From Allium sativum (Eukaryota; Streptophyta; Magnoliopsida; Asparagales; Amaryllidaceae): a stretch of 64,000 nt of DNA. Below, piece after piece: positions 1 through 10,484 of this stretch (the stretch's first letter is position 1; each line of letters opens with the position of its first letter). Location of the stretch: assembly GCA_030737875.1 (NCBI GenBank), contig CM060922.1, forward strand, positions 232,852,335 to 232,916,334, in the 5' to 3' direction. The translations under genes were made by a program, and so were the position numbers. The notes under the pieces were generated by a model. The model did no database searches. It was given only the letters and a program-made list of their open reading frames with translations, and was not told where the DNA came from.

Positions 1-1511
1 CAAACTTTACCCCAGACATTTTCTTCCTTAAGGCCATTGGTTTTACTGTAATTAATAATTAAATTACTTAATTTATAAAACAGATTTACTGTATAAATTC
101 AAATAAAAAGGAAAAAACTGATTTTACCTTATCATATTAACCTTCCTTCCCAAAAACAATGTCGTACTTCCCTGAGAACAGAGACTGAATTCTCCTTGCC
201 AATATCACAATCTCGCAGCGCTCATACCAATTCCATCGTACACCTCGACTAACGCCTTAATCCTCATTCAAACTCCATTCCTTTTGCAAACAACACCTCA
301 CCTCACTGTCATTCCAGACCTCCCATTGACCTCACACCATCCTCACCTCACAGATCCGCACTTCCCTCTCCACTTCCAGTTCGAACTCCACCCAAGAACC
401 TTGTACCAACGTCGACTTCTACCCTTAAAATTTTCAACGCCCTTCCATCAAACAGCAAATCAAAATTCTCAAAGTCACTCTAGTACAAGCAACAGTAAAT
501 CGAACTCCACTGTTTTGAGATCACCGCGACCTCCCTTGTCACCCCCAACTAATTTCGACTTCACGTTATTTAACTGTCGTCCTTCACTACATCGCAAATA
601 ACGCCAGACCCTTTTTCATCTCCTTATGACAGAAGATCATCGCGTTAAAGCAAACGCTCCATCCTCCATTTTTTTTGCTAACTCGCACTCGACTCCAGAA
701 GAACGCAAGCTCGGGATCCTCACGTATTCAGACCGCGATACTCGATTTCGCCTTTTATTTAATTTTTGTTTTAGATCGATTTCAATTTGAAGAAGTAACA
801 GAAGGTAGCAGGGTTTTTATTTGGAACCAGAGAAAATAAAAGGTCCTGGATTTCGTTTGCTAAAGAAGAAAATAGAAGGGAAGGATGTGCGATTTTAAAG
901 AGAAGGGTGCGGCTTAAAATTGAACAGCGAGGCCATTATATTTCTCCTTGCTGCTTTGTTTCTGTCCACACTGAAGAGAATGAACGGGGAGAATTTATAG
1001 AAAGGAGATAGGAGGGGTATCATGGTTTTATGTAGACCATGAATACTTAGCTTAGGAATGAAGCTGTATTTTATTTTATTTTAATTTGTTTTGAACCGAT
1101 ATCCTTAAATTAAAATACTCCATGATTCCGAACTCCTTTCTGAACCCAACAACTTACATTTTTAGGGTTATTCCTATATTCTGGACCTATTGGAACAGGT
1201 CCCGATGTCTCATTTGATCGTCTTTAGAAGATATTAATTTAAATCGATATAAATTTAAATTTGAAACCATAAATTCTTTGATAATAAATTAATATTATTA
1301 TTCCACTTCAAACAGAAGTTTGTATTGATCATCCGAACTGTTTTTAGTTTAGTTTTAACTTCGTATTACGATAATTTAATATATTTGATATTAAGTTGTA
1401 TATCGATTATTAAATAGATAACTCATTAAAATTCATTTATATTATCAACTAAATATTTAAATCCATATTAAATATTCAAAATTAATCGACCAAAAATCCG
1501 GGTCGTTACAT
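1..1511 (-). mobile_element. Partial long LTR of a Ty3/gypsy-like element (left LTR)
   Basis: Read on the minus strand, this LTR begins at 1511 with TGTAACGACCC and runs out of the window to the left. Just to its right, the minus strand shows a purine-rich tract (AAGAGGGGAAGAA) directly before the TG, as expected for a polypurine tract followed by a 3' LTR. The same junction recurs at 57024 and 63761 in a related family. The visible part is AT-rich with a pyrimidine-rich stretch around 240-600, and I see no gene in it. The left end, and therefore the LTR length, is unknown. Superfamily is inferred from the junction motif, not from coding sequence. Confidence 0.7.
994..999 (-). promoter_or_regulatory. 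Candidate LTR TATA box (minus strand)
   Basis: The minus strand reads CTATAAATTC here, about 510 bp inside the LTR. A possible 5' splice donor (AAG|GTAAAA, junction at 128/127) lies about 870 nt downstream. This resembles the TATA-leader-donor layout of the other long LTRs in the window, but the leader is longer and the donor weaker. Tentative. Confidence 0.25.
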
Positions 1512-2514
1512 TCTTCCCCTCTTAAAAGAATTTCGTCCCCGAAATTAGTAAGGTAGGAAAATGCTTCATAACCATTGTCTTTTCATAAACTCATTTATGT
1601 TGAACTCAACTCTTCATATTTCTACAACTTTTAGTTCTACCAAAACTTTTGGTTTCCATTTATTTACTTCGATCCATTTAACTTGTTTAAGTTAAATTTA
1701 AATTCAAGAATTCAAATAACCAGGTTTTTATTTCAGTTCTTTTAGAAATCACATAAATATATACATATATTTATTTCCATCTCAAATTCAAAATATTTGA
1801 ATTTTCAAACCAGGTTGTTTTCTTTCAAACAAATTTCCATCAGGAAATTTTCTAAGGTTGCAATCCATCACTTAGAAACTTGAAAATGAATATTGATGAT
1901 GTTGCAATCATCATAAGAATTAATTTCCAGCCACTGAAGTGAGTTCAGTGCTTAATTACTTTCAAAAATCCATTCAAAACAAAGCTATATTATTTTAATA
2001 TACTCGGAAAAATATTCTGCTAATCACCCAAGATTTAAAATTCCAAATTCTGATTTGAATTCAGTTTTAATTTATCTTATTTGTGTTTCATTCGTATACA
2101 AGTCCCATTTGGTTATACAACCATTCTAATTTTATAATCTTATTTGATTATAAGAACAACAACCAACACATCCAAAATATAATAATTTCAGAAAATTATT
2201 CTTTCTATATCAAAATATAGTTTTGGGAAAAGTTATTTCATTTACCCACTTTAAAACAAGATTGTGTCGAATTGTTCTACTCAAGTGTTTTAGAAACAAC
2301 AATTGATACAGTTGTACTTCCTGTATCGATCAGAATTCATAAATCACTTGCTAAACCAGTCAACACAATATAAAACAGTTTTTATATCAACTAACAAATA
2401 CGCGCTCTCGTATATATACACTCAACTCATTCTAGGGTACTACTGACCCTATATCTAATGAGCACAACCCCACCAAAGCCTAAGTATTCGCTCAACCTAA
2501 GCTCTGATACCAAC
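1512..2514 (-). mobile_element. Short non-coding interior of the left LTR element
   Basis: Only about 1.0 kb separates the two LTRs. The right end carries a Met-tRNA type primer binding site and the left end a polypurine tract, both on the minus strand. No reading frame resembling gag, protease, reverse transcriptase or integrase is visible in any frame. The stretch next to the polypurine tract (1512-1550) matches the corresponding stretch at 57025-57063, and the primer-site ends also correspond, so this interior is related to the 1090-bp interior at 57025-58114. The element must depend on proteins from another copy. Confidence 0.65.
2501..2512 (-). other. Primer binding site (Met-tRNA type)
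   Basis: The minus strand reads TGGTATCAGAGC, the usual plant LTR-retrotransposon primer site complementary to the initiator Met tRNA 3' end. It lies two nucleotides from the proposed LTR end at 2515. Confidence 0.75.
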
Positions 2515-4279
2515 TATAATGTCCCGCAAATCCGTACTATCTGAGTTGACTAAATACACCATACGTCCAACCCAAATTGCACAGAAATACGAATCATTAT
2601 TGAAAGAAGATAGAGGGTGAAAATAGATAAGATAGAAACTTAGAATAGAAGAAGAAGAAGAAGAAGAAGAACATAAACAACAATATAGAATATCACATCG
2701 CAGCGAAATAAAATATAATATATTACAGCTTTTGAAATACAAAATTTTAACTGTATATACATACATCATATCAGATTACAACACTTACAATACAGCACTA
2801 GATAGCTAACGCTAATGCCTCCTTCTCCAAACTCCTCCAAGTATCTGAGAATACATGAACTACTTGAATGCCCATACAAATTTGGGCACCCAAGATTTTT
2901 AGGGGAAACATAGAAAATAAACTCTGGGTCTATCATGGGACTAGTATGAGTAAACAATTTAAAATAGTTTGAGAAATTAAACGATATCTCATAAGACCAC
3001 GCTGTATAACACAGAACAGGTTTTTTCCTAATGAGAACCCAAAATAATCTTTATATCAAACTCTTTTGATATTATAATAGTGTCTAAATCAAATAAATAG
3101 AAATCTAGTGGAACGCTTGCATCTCATGTTCCACTAGGGTGTTAATCGGGCGGACCGGACCGGACAGAGGGGTGTTCGTGTCTTGTCCTATAAGACTTTC
3201 AGACGTACACGGACTGGACGAGGAGTTGGCTCGGACATTGTTTGTACGAGCCGGACAACGGACGGACATGCTTCGGACAATAGAAAAACATCGAACATTT
3301 TCGGACGGACATATTTTCGTACAATTATTCTTGTCCTAAATCATGTCCTAAATGAGAATCGTACGGACACGGACCGGACACATTACCCCTTCGGACCGAG
3401 ACGTACATCGGACTGTCCTGTCTGTTTAACACCCCTCACAGTATACAATCAAAACCGCAGGCGCTTATTGGAGATTGGATACTGACTATGACAAGGTATG
3501 GAACCACCTGCCGATAGTGTATCTCTAGAGGAGAATACACTGGATTCACAAGAACATCTTGTAACCCAGCCATACATGACCGACCACTCAATTCGCTCGA
3601 GTGTATCGAATGTATATCACCAACGGTTGGGATCAGCAACCATTTCCCGAATGGGACAACATCGAATAAAATAAGGAATTAAATGAATTTCTCTAGATAG
3701 GTGATAATACACCCTATTGGGAGCTACCCACATAGGCATGTTGCCTGCCCGATTTTTGTCATTTCCCGGTTGTTGAGGCCTGAGGCTACGATTACTTCTC
3801 TCATTGATAACACGGTTATTTTGAATGCCACATTATCAGATTCGTTAATCATTAATTGGGTTTACACAAATATATTCTGGATATTTTGCTAAGGGAATAA
3901 ATCCGTTGCCACCATATATATTTGTACAGTCCAAAATGCGATCATTGGAAATATTCTGTCAGACATTCGTCCATACACGTTTGTTCTGGGATAGAACAAA
4001 ACCGAAGGCACTAATCCGTACATCCATCCTAGGCAATCTCTACCTAGGACTTATACAACAGCCCTTGCACTTTACTCCGTCTTCAATATATTCAGCATAC
4101 TTGGTTTGCAACGCTTATGCCAATACGGAGTGGTTCTTCGGATAAAAATCCAATCGGTCTCTCCATATTAACAACGTTAAAATGGCCAAAAACTTTGATA
4201 GTCGATGATTTAACTATCAAATGAAAAATGTCCGTGTACACACAACGATCTTATTTCCAAATGGAAATTCTATCGATCA

Positions 4280-4282
<3 letters not shown>
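2515..4282 (-). mobile_element. Partial long LTR (right LTR of the left element)
   Basis: This segment starts beside the primer binding site and is recognisably related to the LTR at 30153 onward. Shared stretches include a 'gatattataatagtg' tract near 3069, 'gaacgcttgcatctca' near 3111, the tract around 3445-3640 that corresponds to about 30840-31045, and the 'tttaactatcaa' tract near 4210. By alignment with the LTR start at 58115 the terminal TG appears mutated to TA at 2515-2516. The LTR is interrupted by a MITE-like insert at 3136-3436 and stops at an AT microsatellite followed by a Helitron-like end. The visible LTR parts on the two sides do not overlap, so LTR identity cannot be tested here. 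Confidence 0.65.
3136..3436. mobile_element. MITE-like insertion with short terminal inverted repeats
   Basis: The 301-bp block starts AGGGTGTTAA and ends TTAACACCCCT, which are inverted repeats of each other. It is absent from the related LTRs at about 30830 and 58795, where the flanking sequences are nearly joined. The inside is unusually rich in CGGAC/CGGACC repeats and much higher in GC than its surroundings. It has no transposase, so it would be non-autonomous. The termini resemble hAT-type MITEs, but I could not find a clean 8-bp target duplication. Confidence 0.5.

Positions 4283-4315
<33 letters not shown>
4283..4315. repeat. (AT)n microsatellite
   Basis: An uninterrupted AT dinucleotide tract of about 33 nt abuts the Helitron-like terminus. 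Confidence 0.95.
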
Positions 4316-4316
<1 letters not shown>

Positions 4317-4347
4317 TAGTTTGGAACCCGTGCTTCGCACACGGGAA
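4316..4347 (-). mobile_element. Candidate Helitron 3' terminus
   Basis: Read on the minus strand, a GC-rich hairpin (stem CCCGTG / CACGGG, 4327-4345) is followed within eight nucleotides by CTAG at 4316-4319 and then T of a TA-rich target. A terminal CTRR preceded by a short hairpin, inserted next to T, is the accepted Helitron 3' signature. The element would extend rightward. I could not find its 5' TC end, so its length is unknown. Confidence 0.45.
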
Positions 4348-6038
4348 GGTAAGAGAGATTTGGTGTGAAGTAGAAGCATCTTGGAGCTGGGTTGTGTTGG
4401 TTTGTTGGTATGTAAAGGTTGACATAAAATGAATTGGCAGGTGTAATGGTTATGTTAGCATAGGTGCGAGTTGGTGGTGTAAGGAAGGAAAAGTTATATG
4501 GTATTGACAAAATGAATTCGTTACTACAAAGGTAAAATAGTATTTGATCGCTGGTTCTGTATTTGGAAATTGCTGCAAATTTATACTTATATGTCATAGA
4601 TTAGAAGTGTCATCAGGATGGTGGTGAGTCGTAAAAGTAATTTGTGGTGTTTGCGCGCAATATTGATGATGCACTTAAGCTAGAAATTTTAGTGGGTAGT
4701 TTTAATGTAGATAACAGTTCAGTTGGAAATGCGTTTGTGGCTTCATCTGAGTTAGATACTGGGACATTTAAAAAAGTATTTCAATATGTGATTTGAAATT
4801 TACTGGAATCAATGGTATATAATATGTTATGTTGTGTAATGTAGAAAACAGAATAAGGTATTTTTATATGTCCTAAATTAAGATGAATGTATAAGCCATA
4901 ATTGCAATGTGTAATACATTAATGGGTGAGATATCTTTGAAAAGAATCTGTGAAATATATGTCTTGAAAATTGGTACGTAATTAAATGTTCAATTTCAAA
5001 CAAAAAATTACACATAATAAGGCAGCATTGGAAATTTATTTAAATGAAGTTAATAATGTGAAAATTCAACTTGCACTATGTCAATATCATTAACCAATGC
5101 TCGTATCTTCTTCTATAGTTAACGTAGGTGCAACGCATGCATACCCCGTCCATAAAAAAATGGGTACCAATCACTTGCGATTTTGAGCATGTACGTCTGT
5201 ACCTGTGCAGTTAAAGCGCTTATCAGATCCAATGCGGCGGAGGTCCAAAAAGTCATAGCGGGGATAAAGCGAGAAAATAGTAGGATATAGCAGATAACTT
5301 TGAAATAGCATATGTCACTATTTCATAATGTTCTTATGAATGTATAAATGATAATTAAATGAAAAATTAGCACACAGTTTAACTATAATTAGTACATTAT
5401 TAATTTTAAACCAAAACATGTGAACATATCTATAAATAAATTTAAATTACTATTTAAATTAATTAAATTTTATAGAATATAGAGTATTTTTGTTTCTAAA
5501 AATATATATTAAAATGTCAATTAAAAAAAACTAACTTCATAATTTTTATAATGCGTAGATGTCATTTTTTAGTCCGTTTCTTTCATCATAGATATAGCGG
5601 GAATAACATAATATAGCGGGAATAACTGGATATATCGGGAATAGCGGAATCTAGCGGGGCTTAAAGCGGAGGGGCTATATCAGAGGCTGTGTGGGAAAAG
5701 CATAGCGGTGGTAGTCCGCTATGGGATATAGCGAGGTTATAGCAGGGTAGTAGCGGGCCTTAACTTCACATGTCTGTACAATAGCTAGTAGTAACTCATT
5801 ACATATAACTTAACTGTGCTTTGAATGCATGATGATTTTGTTTAATAGAGCAAGTTAACGGCAAAAATCTTACCGTAGTGTGTATTTACGAATAACGTTC
5901 TTAAAGATGCAGTTTGTGAATAGAATTAAAATAATATGATCCACACGGGCAATTGTTAAGTCGTTTGGCATGAACTTAGCGTGAGGACTTTTATAAACAA
6001 AAAGTTTTGAAAATGTTTAGTTGTTGCCCTATAATTAT
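4348..6038. other. Gene-free stretch, possible Helitron body
   Basis: No convincing gene is seen on either strand. If the Helitron call is right, this is its interior, and it was later split by the solo LTR at 6044-10479. An ATAGCGG-rich block lies inside it and is listed separately. Confidence 0.3.
5211..5763. repeat. Block with clustered ATAGCGG motifs, possible non-autonomous DNA element
   Basis: Variants of ATAGCGG/TAGCGGG are scattered at 5258-5300 and densely at 5590-5755, separated by an AT-rich core. The outer sequences GTTAAAGCGC (left) and the reverse complement of GGGCCTTAAC (right) form a poor inverted repeat. No target duplication was found. This may be an old terminal-inverted-repeat transposon or a decayed tandem repeat. 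Confidence 0.3.
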
Positions 6039-6299
6039 ATGATTGTAACAACCAGAATTTTAACAACGTGTTAAGACAAGAATCAAGGCAGAATTAAATG
6101 TTAAAATCTGAATCAGGGAAAATGGGTTGCGCCATTGCGTTCATCTCGGAAAAATACGCGAAATAGAGTCCGAAATTTCGTAAATCAGAGTCCGTATGAC
6201 CAAGATATGGCCTCGCAAAGTTTCACGAAAAATTCAAATTCGAAAACAGATTCAAATTTTTAGAATTCAGAGTAGGCGGGAAAAATCCCACCCAGGCAG

Positions 6300-6386
6300 G
6301 TCGACAGGGGGGTCGACACTAGGGTCGACCTTCCCCCCGACCAGGTCGACTCTAGAGTCGACCTGGGGGTCGACCTAGGTGTCGAC
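6300..6386. repeat. GTCGAC minisatellite, 12-bp spacing
   Basis: GTCGAC occurs at 6300, 6312, 6324, 6345, 6357, 6369 and 6381, so neighbouring copies are 12 bp apart except for one gap of 21 bp. The block is GC-rich in an AT-rich setting and lies about 135-220 bp upstream of the LTR TATA box. Confidence 0.8.
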
Positions 6387-6518
6387 CTCCCTCGTCGGCC
6401 AGGTCGGCCTGGTGCACCTGTTTTGGCTCTTGGGTCATGTTTTGGAGGCTTGTGACGATTTTTGAGGGCTTGGATCTATCCTAGGGTTAATCTAAGGGCC
6501 TAAACTACTCCTAATCTC

Positions 6519-6526
6519 TATAAAAA
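6519..6526 (+). promoter_or_regulatory. LTR TATA box with downstream splice donor
   Basis: TATAAAAA lies about 475 bp into the solo LTR. A 5' splice donor GTAAGT follows at 6783 (exon ending ...GCTAT), giving a possible leader exon of about 230 nt. A small open frame (6574-6786, 70 codons) lies in that leader and stops just past the donor; I do not recognise it. Confidence 0.45.
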
Positions 6527-7081
6527 CACCCTAGGACCTAACCTAAATCACTAAAACTCATTCATGCAACGAAGTGCTGCCCAAATGCCACTTGATCATG
6601 GCCTCCTTCCCCAACTCCAAGAACTTATGCATTCAAATCGGATCCGAATCAAAAGGTGCAAGCTTGCTACACCAAATCGAAGAGAGATCAACGTTGCTAC
6701 GCAAATTCCGTGACGATTCTTCGACAAAGGAGCCACCTTTCTTTGTCAAGACGGATCATGCTCATTCCCTAAGCCTCGCTATGTAAGTTCTAGCTACTTC
6801 TAGATCTAATCGGTAGTCTTAATGCTGGCATGGAATAAAACGAGATTAAACTAAGTATGCTAGCCTATATGAACCTTGTCATGCCTCTTTTGCTTGAACG
6901 TATGACTTTTGGCTATGCTTAGTGACTAAATCATGCTATTCATGTTATGATTAACCTAGTTTATCTTGCAAGTTTGAATCTTTATCTATGGAATGCTAGC
7001 ATGAACCTTTGGGAACCATTTGACTTGTGAAACATTGGCAAAGATTTGACTTTGTGGCTTATGCATGTAAATGAACCCAAA

Positions 7082-7284
7082 CCCCTTATGTTATCATGCA
7101 TGTTTGTGGCCAAATTCCCTTATGATACTATGCATGTTTGTGGCCAAATTCCCTTATGATACTATGCATGTTTGTGGCCAAAAACCCCTTATGATGCTAT
7201 GCATATTTTGAGGCCAAACCCCCTTATGATACCATGCATATTTGTGGCCAACCCCTTCTTGGCATCATGCATGTTTTGAGGCCA
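7082..7284 (+). repeat. 34-bp tandem repeat array (about 6 units)
   Basis: Units of the form CTTATGATACTATGCATG followed by TTTGTGGCCAAA repeat with a period near 34-35 bp. They are closest in sequence in the centre and decay at the right end. The array lies within the solo LTR. Confidence 0.85.
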
Positions 7285-7865
7285 ATATGTAGCATAGTAT
7301 CCTTACTATGTTGGCTCGCTTTTACTTGGGTTGGAAACACGATTTGGGTAGGATAGACGAGCGTGATTATGACATGAAAATTTGATATGGGATTTCATGA
7401 AAATATGACACTCATGATACACCTAAATGGGGACATGACATGTGGGGTAAACATGGGACTTGAAACTAGACACGGGGGTTGTAAGTGTAATATGACACTA
7501 GACCAAACATGAAAGTGGCCAACTCGAGGTTGGATTGAGTTTGTAGCATAAATCTACCCGGACCTGCCCGGCTTAACTAGTGGCTACAAACAATAGGATC
7601 CAATGTGAGAAGTTGGTCATGTCGCGCTTAAGACCCGAGGTTAAACTAGGTTGTGGTGTAAAACTACCTGGACCCGCCCGGCTTAACTAGTAACCACAAC
7701 AAGGTCTAATGTGAGAGGTTGAGAGCGCATTAATTAAATTAATGCCACATGATAAGGTTAAGTATATTTGACTAATGACACTTAACCGATATGACACGAA
7801 TGGGTAGGTTAAGTTGGACCGGGCTTGATTTCTTAATGACACTTAACCATACAAGACAATTAGGG

Positions 7866-8480
7866 GATGGGGTTAAGTAAGTTACGCTTAACTAATCCGA
7901 CTTGGTAATTAGATGGGGTTAAGTAATTTACACTTAACTAATCCGACTTGGTAATTAGATGGGGTTAAGTAATTTAGACTTAACTAATCTAAACACGGTA
8001 ATTAGATGGGGTTAAGTAACCTATACTTAACTAATCTAAGCACGGTAATTCGATGGGGTTAAGTTAAACACTTAACTAATCTAAACTTGGTAATTCAATG
8101 AGGTTAAGCAACCAATACTTAACCAACTTAACATGATAATTTAATGGGGTTAAGTAACTTATAGTTAACCAATTATACATGATGATTTGATGAGGTTAAG
8201 TAACCTATACTTAACCAATCTAACATGTGGACTTGATAGGGTTAAGTCAAAAGACCTTTTGAATATACTTAACCCTTGTAGTATGATTAGTGGATGAGGT
8301 TAAGCTAACCCATACTTAACCAATCCGGCTCGATGATCTGATGTGATTTAGATAATTTATGCTTAATCAATCTAACACGATAATCTGATAGGGTTAAGAC
8401 AAACCAATTCTTAACCAATTTGACTTGATAGGGTTAAGTCATGCGCTTCTTGGTATACTTAACCAACTTGTAGGGCTAAG
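7866..8480 (+). repeat. About 46-bp degenerate tandem repeat array
   Basis: A unit built around GGGGTTAAGTAA, ACTTAACTAATC and GGTAATTAGATGG repeats a dozen or so times with a period near 46 bp, regular at 7869-8100 and looser afterwards. Each unit holds TTAAGT and its complement ACTTAA, so the units can pair with each other. Confidence 0.8.
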
Positions 8481-10484
8481 CCTTGAACTTAAATAATTAG
8501 CCGATCTTGACATGATTCGTAGGTGGGCTAAGTCATGTACCTGAATAGCAACACTTAACCCAATAGACAAAACCCTAGTGAGAGGAACAAGGTAGAAAAT
8601 CGTGGTTAATCAAGGGTAACGGGGAAAAGAAGCTAAGTGGTAAACCTTAGTTAAGTATAACTAAGTAATAATTCTTAGCCAAGGACATGGGACTAGTTCA
8701 TGAATGGATGAGTAACCCGATATGGTAGGTCATCGCTTAAACACACGAGGAGGAGCAAATTATCCGACTTGGATAAGGGCTCCAACGAACTGGGTAACGA
8801 AGCGGTAGCTTCGGGGGACGTGAGGGTACTCTTGGTATCCCTCTGTGAGGTGGCAGGTGGTCCATGAAACCCGGCCTCACAGAGGTTAAGGTCTGCGATA
8901 GAAGAGCCAAGAGTATGCCTTGGTTGCTATGCGAGCGACCTAAAGACTGGGATGGATTAGCGTGGAGTCGACGATACTTGATTTTGCCCTGGATAGCGCG
9001 TCGTCGGCTACCTAATATCTTTAGTCAATCGTGTACGAACGAAAAGGCAGGGAACCCCCAACAGACCATGTTCTTGCTATCGTGTCATGGGTGAGGTTGG
9101 CCCATAGGAAAGTGGGGCTATAGTGGGGCCGGGATGTGGTTCTCATACATGATTTTTCTTGGATTGCCTTTCAGTAGATGAGGAAGGGGTCACGTGGGAC
9201 CATAGCCACGGATACAAAAACAGACCTTGATATCTGCATCAGCAGACGACTTAAAACTCCCGACCGAGTTCCGTATTTCTTGATTTGACCTGGCACGGAA
9301 CTCGGATGGCACATTGAGATACATGTGCGTCTAGACATGGAAACGATTCACGATATATACGTGGGACAAAGGGCGCGGTTGACGGGCGGCATAATCCCTA
9401 GTGGCCCTAGGTGGCCTGAACCCAAACCGAGACACGAAAACGTTCATTAGGTAGCATAATCCCTAGTGGTCCTAGGTGGCATAAATCCTAAGTGAACACG
9501 CGATAGTTCATGGTAAGAAAACATAACCAGATCAAGGGTAGCAGTCCAAAACAACTTTAAGGATAAAATGGTACTACGTTGAGGTGGTATAGATTTACAT
9601 GGGGGAAGCCCGTACGGCCTACGGCAAAGGACTGAACTTATACATGGAAAAAAACATACGAGTTGGGAAAACCTACATATGCTATATATTAGGTTGACAT
9701 GGACCATTACATGACATTGGGCAATGGGCATTCGTAGTTAACACATGACGCGGGTTGGGATACTAGTACGAGAGGTGCAGAGCAAATATACATGTTAGAA
9801 CCATGAGAAATATACATGATAGATACAATGGGATGTTATACATGATAGATACCTTGGGATAGTATACTTGGTAGAAACCTGATGATGTGATACCTTGATT
9901 TTTCTTGACACCGTAGTTTATCATGATACCTTAGTTTATCTTGCTACAGTAGCCCATCCGGTTATCTTGGTTTAGCCTATCTATCTTGTCGTCATCCTTA
10001 TGTTTACTTTCAGTTTATGCATGTCATGTGTTACCTTTACCTGTTTTTATACTGGAAGTAGATAGGACTTACCAGTCTTTATGACTGACCCCGTTTTGTT
10101 TCGCCTCTTTGTCTTCCGATCCCCCCCCCCCAAAGTTTTCAGGGAGGAAATGTTGTTGTTTAGTTCGGACCTCTTATGCTTGGAGGTCATCATGTATAGC
10201 TTGGACTTCTCTTGGCTATGGCTGCTTCACCGCTTTATTTTGGGGAATAAATTTATGAAAAGGTTTTATGCTTCTTTATTATTGCAAGACAGGTTTTGAT
10301 GTATTCTGATGTAAAAGGCTTTAGACCTTGTTTTATAAGGTAAATGAAATTTGTTTTACTTCCGCTGTATTATATATGTTCTGTCTTGTAATATTTCTGT
10401 GCATGTTTACCTCGATAATGCTTCACCAAACCTAGTGCATTCCCTTTGTGAGTGACCCTAGCGGAGGTGGGGTGTTACAATGAT

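Larger units (their letters stand above)
6044..10479 (+). mobile_element. 4.4-kb solo LTR with 5-bp target duplication
   Basis: The block begins TGTAACAACC and ends GGGGTGTTACA, giving TG...CA termini, and is flanked on both sides by ATGAT (6039-6043 and 10480-10484). I see no second copy of its start or end inside the block, and no primer site, polypurine tract or coding sequence, so it is best read as one very long LTR left after LTR-LTR recombination. Inside are a 12-bp-spaced GTCGAC minisatellite, a TATA box with downstream splice donor, a 34-bp tandem array and a 46-bp tandem array. Strand is taken from the TATA box and terminus type. An alternative is a short non-autonomous element of another kind. 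Confidence 0.72.

Noticed and set aside
284..601. 105-codon plus-strand frame rich in His, Pro and Ser
   Set aside because: It lies in a pyrimidine-rich part of an LTR; composition reflects the base bias and there is no recognisable domain.
7082..8480. Repeat arrays considered as CRISPR-like
   Set aside because: Units are directly adjacent and degenerate with no unique spacers, and the setting is a plant LTR.
8864..9094. 76-codon plus-strand frame in the solo LTR
   Set aside because: No domain recognised; it lies downstream of the tandem arrays within an LTR and has no partner copy for comparison.
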